From Roseimaritima ulvae (GTDB lineage: Bacteria > Planctomycetota > Planctomycetia > Pirellulales > Pirellulaceae), in NCBI RefSeq assembly GCF_008065135.1, contig NZ_CP042914.1:1054001-1118000 (forward strand): a DNA stretch of 64,000 bases, given 5' to 3'. Under the pieces are notes generated by a model. It ran no database searches. It was not told the DNA's origin and saw only the letters and a list, made by a program, of their open reading frames with translations. This document shows, in pieces, positions 24,288 through 33,444 of the stretch. The stretch's first letter is position 1, and each line of letters starts with the position of its first letter. The position numbers and the translations under genes were made by a program.

Positions 24288-25427
24288 ATGTGGGAATGCC
24301 AAGCGAACGCATTGCAGCGATTGTGCCGCACCTTGTTGGCAGTCACTTTACTAACACTGGTCGCTGCCGCCGCGGTTGCCGCCCAGCCACCGGGGGAGGT
24401 GCCGGCAGATAACCAGCCAGCAGAAAACGAGCGCGGGGCCACGATCGTGATCGGGGCCGACGCGGATGGCCGGCCGATTGAGATCCCGATCCGGGAGGAC
24501 CAGATGCGCGATGCGATTCGAGGGGCGGTGGGGCTGCTGCGGCAAACCGTGATCGGGCTCTCTCACGAGCGAATGGGACTGGCCGACGAGCAGCAGTGGG
24601 CCGGTGCCGACGACCCGAACCGCTGGGTGGTGTTGGTGCATGGGTTCGCTTCGGGCACCGAAGCGACCAAGCCTTTGATGGAGCAGTTGAATCAGCCGGG
24701 CATCCGCTGCCGTCGGTTTGCCTATCCCAATGATGGGCCGATCCGCGAATCCAGTCTGCAGTTGTCGCGGGCTCTGACGGCGGTCAAGCAACAGTTTCCC
24801 GATCGCAAACTGACTGTGATCGCTCATTCGATGGGCTGCTTGGTGACCCGGAATATGCTCGAATCGCCTGAGCTGGATCCCGGCAACGTCGATCAGTTCA
24901 TGATGATCGCGCCGCCTAATCACGGTTCCAACTTGGCTCAGTTCCCGATCGGTCTGGAAGTCGAAAAGCTGGCCGCCAACGTGCGTCGCGAAAACTTGCG
25001 GTGGATTGTAGAAAGCGCCCTGCAAGGCGCGATGGGGTCGGCGCAGGTGGATCTGCGGCCGGACTCGCCCCTATTCGACGAACTTAACGCACGTTCCCGC
25101 AATCCCCGTGTGCGTTACACGATCTTTGCCGGCACGGCGGCACCGCTCAGCAAAGCCGAGGCGGATGAGTTGAAGCGGATGGCCGAAGGGCTAACCGGTG
25201 GTCACCGCGTCGTGGCCATGGTGTCCGAACAATTACTGGCCGCCGCCGGCAGTCAGGAAGTGGTCGCCGGGCAAGGGGACGGCTGCGTGTCGATCGAATC
25301 AGCAACGCTGGCCGGTGTCCAAGATTTTGTCACGCTGCCCTTCAGCCACAATATTCTTTCCCGCCAGCTCGATTCGGAGGTGGGGCGCAAGCTGGTCCAG
25401 GAGATCGTGTCGCGGATTGTGCTGTAA
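24288..25427 (+). CDS. Secreted alpha/beta-hydrolase (lipase-like)
   Basis: A protein of 379 residues with a signal peptide ('LLAVTLLTLVAAAAVAAQP'). The alpha/beta-hydrolase core starts with the oxyanion-hole strand 'RWVVLVHGFASGTEATKPLM' near residue 118. The nucleophile elbow is 'TVIAHSMGCLVTRNML' near 178; later candidates for the triad are Asp in 'GQGDGCVSIESA' and His in 'LPFSHNILSRQ'. 'MMIAPPNHGSNLA' is the usual lipase segment that follows strand 6. It probably hydrolyses lipids or other esters in the periplasm. Divergent from the hemerythrin-like gene. Confidence 0.88.
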   Translation: MWECQANALQRLCRTLLAVTLLTLVAAAAVAAQPPGEVPADNQPAENERGATIVIGADADGRPIEIPIREDQMRDAIRGAVGLLRQTVIGLSHERMGLADEQQWAGADDPNRWVVLVHGFASGTEATKPLMEQLNQPGIRCRRFAYPNDGPIRESSLQLSRALTAVKQQFPDRKLTVIAHSMGCLVTRNMLESPELDPGNVDQFMMIAPPNHGSNLAQFPIGLEVEKLAANVRRENLRWIVESALQGAMGSAQVDLRPDSPLFDELNARSRNPRVRYTIFAGTAAPLSKAEADELKRMAEGLTGGHRVVAMVSEQLLAAAGSQEVVAGQGDGCVSIESATLAGVQDFVTLPFSHNILSRQLDSEVGRKLVQEIVSRIVL

Positions 25428-25485
25428 GGACTCGCCATGCGACCACACTTCAGCTTCCTTGAAAAGAAGGTTGAAGCGTTATAAC

Positions 25486-25761
25486 TCAGTCGTCGGCGGG
25501 CGGAGGGGAGAATTTCGGCGCGCTGCTGACCGCGGCCGGGCCGAACCCGTCGCCTTCCTCTTCTTCTTCCTGGACGACCGGCTTGGGGCGGGTGACTTCC
25601 AGTTCCGCTAAACGGAACTGGTTTTGGATGTCGTTCATGCCGCGTTTTAGATCGCGGTAGCTGCCGCCCAACGTGCGGGCGACTTCCGGTAGCTTGGCGC
25701 CGAACAGCAACACGGCAACGACGCCGATAACCATCAGTTCAAAAAAGCTGAGTCCAAACAC
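25486..25761 (-). CDS. Sec-independent translocase TatA/E family protein
   Basis: A protein of 91 residues with the TatA layout: an N-terminal span 'LSFFELMVIGVVAVLLFGAKLPEVARTLGGSYRDLKRGM' containing the FG hinge and the amphipathic helix, followed by an acidic tail with a run of Glu. TatA/E forms the protein-conducting part of the twin-arginine export system. A second TatA-like gene lies 133 bp upstream on the same strand; no tatC is in the window. The pairing of two TatA/E paralogs suggests different partner or substrate use. Confidence 0.9.
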   Translation of the reverse strand: MFGLSFFELMVIGVVAVLLFGAKLPEVARTLGGSYRDLKRGMNDIQNQFRLAELEVTRPKPVVQEEEEEGDGFGPAAVSSAPKFSPPPADD

Positions 25762-25894
25762 AAACGTATCCTCGGTTCCAATCTGGCGCCGCCGCGCGGT
25801 CGCCCTCTGCTCGCTGGGGATCGACTCTCCCTTGGCGGGGAGAGGTAAGGCAAGCCCCGATTATGGTTTAACGTCCCAAACAATGGACGGTGCG

Positions 25895-26113
25895 TTAAAC
25901 GGCGGTTTTGGATTTGGAGTCGGCGTCTTGGGAAGCGACGTCGTCGTTGTCGAGGCTGTCGTTCATGCCGCCTTTAAATTCGTTGATGCTGCGTCCCATG
26001 TTGCGCATCAGCGAAGGCAGTCGCGAGCCTCCAAACAGCAGCAATGCGACAAACAGAACGATCAGCATCTCGGGTAATCCGGGCATGCCGATTGCAAACA
26101 GCAAATGACTCAT
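25895..26113 (-). CDS. Sec-independent translocase TatA/E family protein
   Basis: A protein of 72 residues from the ATG at 26113 ('MSHLLFAIGMPGLPEMLIVLFVALLLFGGSRLPSLMRNMGRSINEFKGGMND'). It shows the TatA span, FG hinge, amphipathic helix and short charged tail. The frame upstream to 26383 is non-conserved. It is probably the upstream member of a two-gene Tat locus; the shorter, simpler form resembles TatA, while the downstream paralog may be TatB/E-like. Tat-exported proteins in this window include the Gfo/Idh oxidoreductase with a twin-Arg signal. Confidence 0.88.
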   Translation of the reverse strand: MSHLLFAIGMPGLPEMLIVLFVALLLFGGSRLPSLMRNMGRSINEFKGGMNDSLDNDDVASQDADSKSKTAV

Positions 26114-26424
26114 GAAACGCTCTCGCGAGTAGAGGGTAGGTGGGATTTCGGATCCGCTGGTTGGACAGCACCCGGAATGTTTGGTCTGGATATCGGAGCA
26201 ACGTCTATCGTTACAACAAGATGACGCTGCAACAGGATAGCAGACCAACGGGTGCGGGGAGTGGTTTCCATTGGGGGATCCACAGGGGCACACGCTGTGT
26301 GGGACCCTGTACTTCATTTTATTGTCGGCGGCCCGACTGTCAAAGGAAGAACTGTCAGGAATCCTACACAGTTCTCCCGGCAACCGGTCCTAGGGATTAG
26401 GAAAACTGAGCAATTCGGGCCGAA
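26114..26424. other. Gene-free interval upstream of the tatA pair
   Basis: This 311-bp stretch lies between the start of the upstream tatA gene and the end of the next minus-strand gene. The reading frames in it have no protein-like sequence. It is visibly A/T-richer than its surroundings and presumably contains the tat promoter (minus strand), but I cannot point to convincing -35/-10 boxes. Confidence 0.4.
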
Positions 26425-26736
26425 TTACAGCCAGTTTTGCAGCCGGTCGAGGGCCACCATCAGCTGATTCCATTCGGTGACCACTTCGAAAGTCGGCAAA
26501 GTGTCGCAGTCATCGCGGTCGAATCCCTGTTCGCTCAGGCGGATCGTGGCGTCGAGCACGAACATTTCGCCGCTGCTGGCCTGTTCCGCCTTCTCTTTGG
26601 CCGTGTCGACCGCGTCGTCATAGGTGGGCACGATCTGCTGCATCGCTTTGTGAACAGCCCACAGGGCGGCGCGTTGAGCGTCCTGAGCCGAAACCACGGT
26701 GCGAACGGTTCCCGATTGGATGTAATACTTAGGCAT
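26425..26736 (-). CDS. Small conserved hypothetical protein
   Basis: A soluble protein of 103 residues ('MPKYYIQSGTVRTVVSAQDAQRAALWAVHKAMQQIVPTYDD'). The pattern of an N-terminal beta-strand pair, a helix with DAQRAALWAVHKA, and a second strand 'MFVLDATIRLSEQGFDRDDCDTLPTFEVVTEW' looks like a compact alpha/beta fold. No known motif. It lies 105 bp downstream of folC on the same strand. Confidence 0.65.
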   Translation of the reverse strand: MPKYYIQSGTVRTVVSAQDAQRAALWAVHKAMQQIVPTYDDAVDTAKEKAEQASSGEMFVLDATIRLSEQGFDRDDCDTLPTFEVVTEWNQLMVALDRLQNWL

Positions 26737-26841
26737 TTTGGCTGTCCTTGGCGAACGAGGAGGTCCCCGGCGGCCTGCGGCAGGCTGCCGACGCGTTGCG
26801 ATGTGCTTCGCTACAAGGGGTATCGCCGGCCGCCGGACACC

Positions 26842-28233
26842 TTAGGTCCGCAGCCGCGGACGCAGCTCGGCGGCCAGGAAAAACGAGCCGCAAATCACCA
26901 CCATGCCCTCCCCGCCGACCGCTTCCGCCGCCGCCTCCAATGCATCGGCTGGCCGATCGATCACCCGGATTTCGCTCGCTCGCGGTTGCCGATCCGCAGG
27001 CTCCGCAGCCATTTCGGCCAGCTCTCGCGGGTCTCGCCAGCGTGGGTTTTCATGGAATCGCGTCAATACCAGCAAGTCAGCCACCTCGCGCAGCTGCCGC
27101 AGCTGGACTGCGGCGTCTTTGTCGTGGCTGGTGCCAAACACCACCGCCACCGGCTTGCCCGCTGCCCGCCTACCGATCACCTCGCATAATGCTTCCACCG
27201 AATCCTCGTTATGTGCCGCATCCAAGAGGACGATGGCCCCTGTGGAGGGGTGGGTGAATCGTTCGGTTCTAGCCGGGCAGACGGTGTTTAGCAGTCCGCG
27301 GCGTTGATCGGGCAGCGAAGCGGTCAGGCTGCCCGTGCTGGCCAGAGCGTCCATCACGGCCAGTGCGATGGCGGCGTTGCGGCCTTGATGGGCGCCCTCA
27401 AGCGGCACCTGCCAGCCCTGGCGAGCGATGCAGTCGGGGGTATGGGTACGAAAGTCAAACCGCGTTCCCCATTCGGGTGGCTGAGGGTCGATTTTTACGC
27501 TAAATTCGCGGCCGATCTGCCACAGCGGCGCGCCGCGTTGGCGGGCGTGCGAGCGAATCACCTCGGCGGCCGGACCCTCGGCGACGCCACTGATCGCCAG
27601 CACGCCGGGTTTGAAAATACCGGCTTTTTCCGCCGCGATTTCCGCGACCGTATGCCCCAGGATATGTTGGTGATCCAGCCCCACCGAAGTGATCGCGGTG
27701 ACTTGGGGGTGGCAGACGTTGGTGCTGTCGAGGCGTCCTCCCAGGCCCACTTCCAGAACGGCGGCCCGGCAGTTCTGGCGGCGGAAATGCAGCAGGGCGA
27801 TGGCGGTAGTGAGTTCGAAGAAGGTGGCTGAACCCTTGCCGTCGCGTTCAAGTCGCTCGGCGGCCTCGCGGACCTGGGCGACCAGTTCCACCAGGTTCGC
27901 CGCGTCGCAGTTCGTGCCGTCGACGCGAAAACGTTCGCCCAATTCGTTCAGGTGGGGGGAGGTATACAGCCCGGTGCGGTGTCCGGCCGCCGTCAGCATG
28001 GCAGCCACCATCGTGGACGTGCTGCCCTTGCCCTTGGTGCCGCCGACGTGCACCACCGCCAGTCCCTGGTCCGGATCGTCCAGTTCGCGGAGTAACCCGC
28101 GCATTCGCGCCAACCGAAACGGAAAGGCCTTCGAGGGCGCCGGCAGGCGTTCGTAATTGATGCGACCGTAAAGAAAATCCATGGCCTGGGCCAACGGCGT
28201 GTCGCGGGAATCGTGTGGGGAATCGTGTGCCAA
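26842..28233 (-). CDS. folC: Folylpolyglutamate/dihydrofolate synthase
   Basis: A Mur-ligase-superfamily enzyme of 463 residues that adds glutamate to folates (and probably to dihydropteroate) with ATP. Visible: 'VVHVGGTKGKGSTSTMVAAMLTAAGHRTGLYTSPHL' near residue 62 (the P-loop), 'FFELTTAIALLHF', 'AVLEVGLGGRLDSTNV' near 165, 'ITSVGLDHQHILGHTVAEIAAEKAGIFKPG', 'LLDAAHNEDSVEAL' near 335 and 'VVFGTSHDKD'. The likely start is the ATG at 28233; a second Met 17 codons on would remove only a flexible N-terminus. Confidence 0.95.
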   Translation of the reverse strand: MAHDSPHDSRDTPLAQAMDFLYGRINYERLPAPSKAFPFRLARMRGLLRELDDPDQGLAVVHVGGTKGKGSTSTMVAAMLTAAGHRTGLYTSPHLNELGERFRVDGTNCDAANLVELVAQVREAAERLERDGKGSATFFELTTAIALLHFRRQNCRAAVLEVGLGGRLDSTNVCHPQVTAITSVGLDHQHILGHTVAEIAAEKAGIFKPGVLAISGVAEGPAAEVIRSHARQRGAPLWQIGREFSVKIDPQPPEWGTRFDFRTHTPDCIARQGWQVPLEGAHQGRNAAIALAVMDALASTGSLTASLPDQRRGLLNTVCPARTERFTHPSTGAIVLLDAAHNEDSVEALCEVIGRRAAGKPVAVVFGTSHDKDAAVQLRQLREVADLLVLTRFHENPRWRDPRELAEMAAEPADRQPRASEIRVIDRPADALEAAAEAVGGEGMVVICGSFFLAAELRPRLRT

Positions 28234-28381
28234 ACCGGTTGCCTCGAGTCAATGCGGGCTTGTATTGCAGAGAAATTCCGCCAAAACGGTTCCAACCGAA
28301 CCGTCCCTGCCGATGGGGCGTAACACCGCATAAGTCTATTCGTCTACTGTCTCTCTATCGCACACCGCGGAAAGAATCGCC

Positions 28382-29377
28382 GTGGAGACTAAACCAACCG
28401 CAGTCGCTACCGAACCCACCCCCTCCTCTTCATCCAGTACGGATCGGGAGGTGGTGATCGAAACACGTAACCTGAGCAAGATATACCGCGACTTTTGGGG
28501 CCGGAAGAAGGTCCACGCTTTGAAAAGTCTGGATATCGAAGTCCAGAAGGGTGAAATCTTTGGTTTGCTGGGCCCCAACGGCAGCGGCAAATCGACGACC
28601 ATCAAGTTGATCTTGGGACTGTTGTTCCCCACCAGCGGCCGAGTCCTGGTGTTCGACAAAGATGCCACCGAAACCCGCAAGAACGAACGCATCGGGTATC
28701 TGCCCGAAGAATCGTATCTGTACAAATTCTTGACCGCCGAAGAAACGCTCGACTTCTATGGTCGCCTGTTCGACATGTCGGGCGAAGACCGCCGTCGCCG
28801 AGTCGAGGAGTTGATCAAGCTGGTCGGCTTGGAGCACGCTCGCCATCGCCAACTGCGTGAGTACTCCAAGGGGATGACCCGCCGCGTCGGTCTGGCTCAG
28901 GCCCTGATCAACGATCCCGACCTGATTATGCTGGACGAACCGACCACGGGCTTGGACCCCATTGGTACCCGTGAGATGAAGGACTTGATCCTGAATCTGC
29001 GGGACCAGGGTAAGACCGTGCTGCTGTGCAGCCACCAGTTGGCCGACGTCCAAGATGTTTGTGACCGGGTGGCGATTTTGCACCAGGGCGAACTGAAAGA
29101 ATTGGGCCGGGTCAGCGACTTGCTGAAGGTCCAGGACGTCACCGAGGTGCACGCTCGCGGTCTGTCCGACGAAGCCAAGACCGAAATCGCGGAATTGATC
29201 CGTCGGCACGGTGGTGAAATCGATTCGATCGATAACCCCACGGCCACCATGGAAGACCTGTTCCTGAACATCGTTCGCGAAAGCGAATCGCGGCCCGGAG
29301 CCCGTCGTTTGTCGACGGCTACCGATCAGGCTGCTGATACCAACAGCGACGCGGGCAAGCAGGACGGGGACGCTTAA
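28382..29377 (+). CDS. ABC transporter ATP-binding protein
   Basis: A 331-residue ATPase with a GTG start, first of a three-gene operon. Walker A '[21 protein letters not shown]' near residue 62, Q-loop region '[28 protein letters not shown]', signature '[33 protein letters not shown]' (an LSGGQ variant, SKGM) near 160-190, and H-loop '[22 protein letters not shown]'. The overall pattern matches the DrrA/CcmA/NatA type that drives ABC-2 exporters. The C-terminal 90 residues are a regulatory extension. It starts 149 bp upstream-divergent from folC; the next gene begins 2 bp after its stop. Confidence 0.95.
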   Translation: METKPTAVATEPTPSSSSSTDREVVIETRNLSKIYRDFWGRKKVHALKSLDIEVQKGEIFGLLGPNGSGKSTTIKLILGLLFPTSGRVLVFDKDATETRKNERIGYLPEESYLYKFLTAEETLDFYGRLFDMSGEDRRRRVEELIKLVGLEHARHRQLREYSKGMTRRVGLAQALINDPDLIMLDEPTTGLDPIGTREMKDLILNLRDQGKTVLLCSHQLADVQDVCDRVAILHQGELKELGRVSDLLKVQDVTEVHARGLSDEAKTEIAELIRRHGGEIDSIDNPTATMEDLFLNIVRESESRPGARRLSTATDQAADTNSDAGKQDGDA

Positions 29378-29379
29378 CG

Positions 29380-31284
29380 ATGACCTTACAGCCTGAAGAT
29401 TTTTGGTCGTACAGCGAATGGCTGCTGCGGCCCGATGCGTTTCTGCAAAGCGCCTTGCTGCAAGGCATCGTGCTGACCATCCTGGCGGTCCTGATCGGAT
29501 TGGTGGTGGGATATCTGTTGTCGGCCTCCCGCAACGGGCCCAGCGAAGGTTTTTATTCGGTGGCCCGCGTGATCCGCGACCTGTTCGTCACGGACCTGCC
29601 CGGCACCTCCGCCGCCCGCGTCTACGCCCTGGCACGGTTGGCCTTTAAAGAAGCCATTCGACGCCGCGTGCTGGTGGTTGCGGGGATCTTTGTGGTCGGA
29701 TTGCTGTTCGCCGGTTGGTATCTAAATCCCAACAGTGAAGATCCGGCTCGGCTGTACATCAGCTTTGTGCTGACGGCGACCAACTACCTGATTCTGTTGT
29801 TGGCGTTGTTCATCAGCTGCTTCAGTATCCCCGCCGATATTCAAAACAAGACGCTCTACACGATCGTCACCAAACCGGTGCGAGCCACCGAGATCGTGCT
29901 CGGCCGCGTGCTGGGATTTGTCGCCGTGGGCACCTGTCTGTTGGTGCCGATGGGAATCGCCAGTTACGTCTTTGTGGTCCGAGGTCTGGATCACGATCAC
30001 GCGGGCATCGAAGAGATCGCTCGCCAGGATGACGGCACCTACGTCGGCAAGACGACCTATGATCGCAACCATTCGCACACCTTCCGCTTGTTCGAAGACG
30101 AAGCCGGCAACCTGGAAGGCGTCACCGATTTCGCTCGCGGCCACCAACATGTGATCTCCAAAGCCAAGGGTTCGGAAGAGTACGAGATCGGGCCGCCGAT
30201 CGGTGCCTTGACCGCTCGCGTGCCTTCGTACGGGAAACTGTACTTCCTCGACCGTTCCGGCCAGCAGACCGACCAGGGGATCGATACCGGTAATGAAAAA
30301 GGCAAAGGCGGCTACGGCAGCGCCGGCCTGGAACGCCTGATTGGACGTACGTCGCAGGCTCGGCGGATCGAATTCGGCTATATCGAAGGCGGCAACTTGA
30401 GTGCCGGTATTTTGACCTTCCCCAACGTCACCGCTGATCGCTACCAGGATGGCCTGCCCCTGCAATTAAATCTTCGCGCCTATCGTGCTTATAAAGGCGA
30501 TATCGAACGCGGCTTGCGAGGCACCGTGACGCTGCGGAATCCGGAAACCGGCGCCGCCAGTAACGCGCGGGCCTTTGAGGTCGACGAGTACGAGGTGGAT
30601 GAGTTTTTGATTCCGCTGACGCTGGACGGCAACGACGGCGAGAAGAACCGCGACCTGAATGTGTTTGAAGACTTGGTCACCGAAGACGGGCGACTGCAAA
30701 TCGAAATCCGCTGCCTCGACCGCGGCCAGTACCTGGGGCTGACCCAAGGCGACGTGTTTCTCAAGCCCCGTGAAAACTCCTTCGCCTGGAACTTCACCAA
30801 AGCTTACATTTCGATTTGGTTGCAGATGGTGATGGTGATCTCCTTCGGCGTTATGTTCAGCACCTTCCTGAACGGCTCGGTGGCCATGCTGTTGACTTTG
30901 GTGTGCGTGCTGATGGGCTTCTCGGCCGAGGCCATTTATGACGTGCGGCACCACATCGATATCAATAAACCGATGGGCGGCGGGCCTCTGGAATCCTTGA
31001 TTAGGATTGTCAAGCAGGACGCCATGACCACGGATTTGGATGTCGATAATTTGACCGGCAAAATCGTCCAAGGCGTCGATACGGTGATCGTGTACAGCAT
31101 GGACGTGATCGCGACTTCGCTGCCCAACCTGCCAAAAATGGTGGGCACCGCCGAATACACGGCAAGTGGTTTTGACATCTTTGGTAGCTTGCTGGCTCGC
31201 CACGCTACCACCACGTTGGCGTATTTCTTGCTGGCGTTCTTTGTGAGTTACTTCTGTCTTAAGACAAGGGAGATCGCAGCGTGA
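29380..31284 (+). CDS. ABC-2 type permease with large extracytoplasmic domain
   Basis: A membrane protein of 634 residues. Spans are near 27-48 ('GIVLTILAVLIGLVVGYLLSA'), 88-108, 124-146 ('ATNYLILLLALFISCFSI'), 172-192, 480-510 and 600-630. Between spans four and five lies an insert of nearly 300 residues ('YVFVVRGLDHDHAGIEEIARQDDGTY...') that is predicted to be outside the membrane. The segment 'DIQNKTLYTIVTKPVRATEIVLGRVLGFVAVG' is the usual ABC-2 signature. The large insert is unusual for such permeases. Its stop overlaps the start of the next gene (GTGA). Confidence 0.88.
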   Translation: MTLQPEDFWSYSEWLLRPDAFLQSALLQGIVLTILAVLIGLVVGYLLSASRNGPSEGFYSVARVIRDLFVTDLPGTSAARVYALARLAFKEAIRRRVLVVAGIFVVGLLFAGWYLNPNSEDPARLYISFVLTATNYLILLLALFISCFSIPADIQNKTLYTIVTKPVRATEIVLGRVLGFVAVGTCLLVPMGIASYVFVVRGLDHDHAGIEEIARQDDGTYVGKTTYDRNHSHTFRLFEDEAGNLEGVTDFARGHQHVISKAKGSEEYEIGPPIGALTARVPSYGKLYFLDRSGQQTDQGIDTGNEKGKGGYGSAGLERLIGRTSQARRIEFGYIEGGNLSAGILTFPNVTADRYQDGLPLQLNLRAYRAYKGDIERGLRGTVTLRNPETGAASNARAFEVDEYEVDEFLIPLTLDGNDGEKNRDLNVFEDLVTEDGRLQIEIRCLDRGQYLGLTQGDVFLKPRENSFAWNFTKAYISIWLQMVMVISFGVMFSTFLNGSVAMLLTLVCVLMGFSAEAIYDVRHHIDINKPMGGGPLESLIRIVKQDAMTTDLDVDNLTGKIVQGVDTVIVYSMDVIATSLPNLPKMVGTAEYTASGFDIFGSLLARHATTTLAYFLLAFFVSYFCLKTREIAA

Positions 31285-33287
31285 ATTTATCGCACGGTCT
31301 AATCAATAAGCTGGTCTATTTGGCGATTCTGATCCTGATGTTGATCCCTCTGTTCCTGCTGGGCCAGCCCAGCGGTGGTGGCGATTCGTCCGGCGGTCAG
31401 TTGACGCAAATGCGCGACGACTTCGAAATTTCCGAAGCGGATTTGGGCGAAATTAATCCGGCCAGCGAAACCATGAAACTGTCGACGCTGGGCCTCCGCG
31501 GGCCGGCCGCCACGTTGCTGTGGCACAAAGCCCACACCCAGGAGGTCAATCACGAATGGGATCGGCTGCGGGCGACGCTGAATAATATCTCGTTGCTGCA
31601 ACCGCACTTCGAAAAGGTCTGGGAATTCCAGGCTCATAACATCTCCTACAATATCTCCGCTCAGTTCGACGACTATCGCCAACGCTACGCTTGGGTGATC
31701 GGCGGTACGGAGTATCTGTCCAAGGGCGTACGGCAAAACCGTAAATCGCCCGCCCTGGTCTGGCATACCGGTTGGTACTACGGCCAGAAACTGGGGATGT
31801 CCGACGAAAAGGAGCAGTTCCGACGCTTGTTCCGCGATGATAAACCCTTGCATGAACGGATCCGCGAAGAAGGCATCGACGTCGATAGCAACGAAACCCT
31901 GGGCCCGGACCGCAAACCGGATAACTGGTTGGTCGGCCGGCAATGGCTCAACCGCGGCTACCGAATGACTCGCGAGGGCGGAATTCCGCTGCGCCGCAAA
32001 ACTCCGCTGCACTTCTATGAAACCGGACCCAAGTGGGTATTCAACTATGCGATCGCCATCGAACGCGAGGGCGAACTGTCCGACGCCGCCCAGCGGGCCT
32101 GGCAGAATGCCGGTAACGCCTGGACCGAATACAGCGAACAAACCATTCCCACGACCGCTGAATTTACCATTCGCTTGGGCGAACTGGACGAACTGCTACG
32201 CAAAATCTCGGATCAGGAAGCCGAGTTCGCTGAACTGACCGGCGATGTGCGGGAGCGAATGCGGACCGAAGCAATCGAGAATCTGTCGGCGAGAGATAAG
32301 AAGTTGTTGTCCATCCCCGCCGATGAACGAAACCCGCAGCAGGCTGCCGAGGTTGACAGGATTGAGCGTATGGTCAGTCCCCAGCCGCTGGACGTCGCCA
32401 AGAACATGCCCAGAGAGAAGAAGCTGGAAGCCATTGAATTGGCCGACGAAATCACTTTCTCGCGACGGCGATTGCAAAAAGTTGAAGGCTACCGCCAACA
32501 AGTCAACTTCGACTATTGGGCCACTCGCGCGGCCGCCGAGCAGACCACCGAAATGCTCGAAGCCCGTCGCTTGGTCTACGAAGCGGAACAGCTAAATGAC
32601 CAAGCCAGGCTGGATGAAGCCATCGCAAAATACGAACAGGCCTGGGTCAAATGGGCGGCCGTATTTGATGAATATCCGCTGCTGATGTTCGATACCACCA
32701 GCGACGACCTGCTGGATATCCTCAAGCGATATCAGGCTGCTATCGACAGCGAGACCTTCGATAGCGGTTTCCCCCTGAAGGAATTCTGGGATATGCGCGA
32801 GTCCGGCGCTATGGATCCTCAGCACTATCAGCAGCTGGTCAAAGAACAGCGTGAGAAGGACGCCGAGCAACGCGCTCAAGGTGGTCTGCTAAATCTGGAC
32901 TTCCGCGAAATGATGCTCGAAGCCCAACAGTCCAACGCCGCGGATGATGCGGATAAAGGCGAGGCAGGCGAGGCAGGTGAAGCGGATGCGGAGAAAGCCG
33001 AGGGCGAGAAAGAGGAAACCGGAGACGAGCCCGCAGGGGACCAGCCGGCGGACGAACAGCCCGCAACGGCGGAAGAAGACGCCGAAATGAAGGACGAGTC
33101 CCCGGAAGGCGAAGCGGAACCTGAAGCCGAACCAGAAGGCGAATCGGAGCCGGAAGGGGAAGCCGAACCAGAAGGCGAAGCGGAAGGGGAAGCCGAGACT
33201 GAGGGTGAACCTGAAACGGAACCCGCTGCCGAGTCAGACGCGGCGGAGGACGAAGCCAACGCACCGGAAGAAGAGCCGGAAGCCTAG
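31281..33287 (+). CDS. Membrane-anchored protein with acidic C-terminal repeats
   Basis: A protein of 668 residues with a GTG start, translationally coupled to the permease (4-bp overlap). An N-terminal anchor ('LVYLAILILMLIPLFLLGQ', residues 11-29) precedes a Trp/Tyr-rich periplasmic part ('LLQPHFEKVWEFQAHNISYNISAQFDDYRQRYAWVIGG') and a long charged helical region. From about residue 555 the sequence is acidic low complexity, built of repeats such as 'EPEGEAEPEGEAEGEAETEGE'. I recall similar proteins annotated loosely as 'IRE (iron responsive element)' in Rhodopirellula genomes; that name is not informative. The coupling suggests a dedicated partner of the ABC exporter. Confidence 0.75.
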   Translation: MNLSHGLINKLVYLAILILMLIPLFLLGQPSGGGDSSGGQLTQMRDDFEISEADLGEINPASETMKLSTLGLRGPAATLLWHKAHTQEVNHEWDRLRATLNNISLLQPHFEKVWEFQAHNISYNISAQFDDYRQRYAWVIGGTEYLSKGVRQNRKSPALVWHTGWYYGQKLGMSDEKEQFRRLFRDDKPLHERIREEGIDVDSNETLGPDRKPDNWLVGRQWLNRGYRMTREGGIPLRRKTPLHFYETGPKWVFNYAIAIEREGELSDAAQRAWQNAGNAWTEYSEQTIPTTAEFTIRLGELDELLRKISDQEAEFAELTGDVRERMRTEAIENLSARDKKLLSIPADERNPQQAAEVDRIERMVSPQPLDVAKNMPREKKLEAIELADEITFSRRRLQKVEGYRQQVNFDYWATRAAAEQTTEMLEARRLVYEAEQLNDQARLDEAIAKYEQAWVKWAAVFDEYPLLMFDTTSDDLLDILKRYQAAIDSETFDSGFPLKEFWDMRESGAMDPQHYQQLVKEQREKDAEQRAQGGLLNLDFREMMLEAQQSNAADDADKGEAGEAGEADAEKAEGEKEETGDEPAGDQPADEQPATAEEDAEMKDESPEGEAEPEAEPEGESEPEGEAEPEGEAEGEAETEGEPETEPAAESDAAEDEANAPEEEPEA

Positions 33288-33444
33288 TCTGCTTCATTGG
33301 CATTGGGTTCAAGCGGACCAAAGCAACAAGGCTCTATCTGAAAACCGAAAGACACAGGACGTTGCTTGGCCGCGATCTGTCCGCTGCGATGCAATCGGCG
33401 GAAATCACCAATGGGGTAATGGAGATTGGGTGACTTTGTGACCT

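Noticed and set aside
25440-25484. Stem-loop between the convergent lipase and tat genes as a terminator
   Set aside because: The arms (CTTCAGCTTCC and GAAGGTTGAAG) pair only with bulges and no T-run follows; too weak to report.
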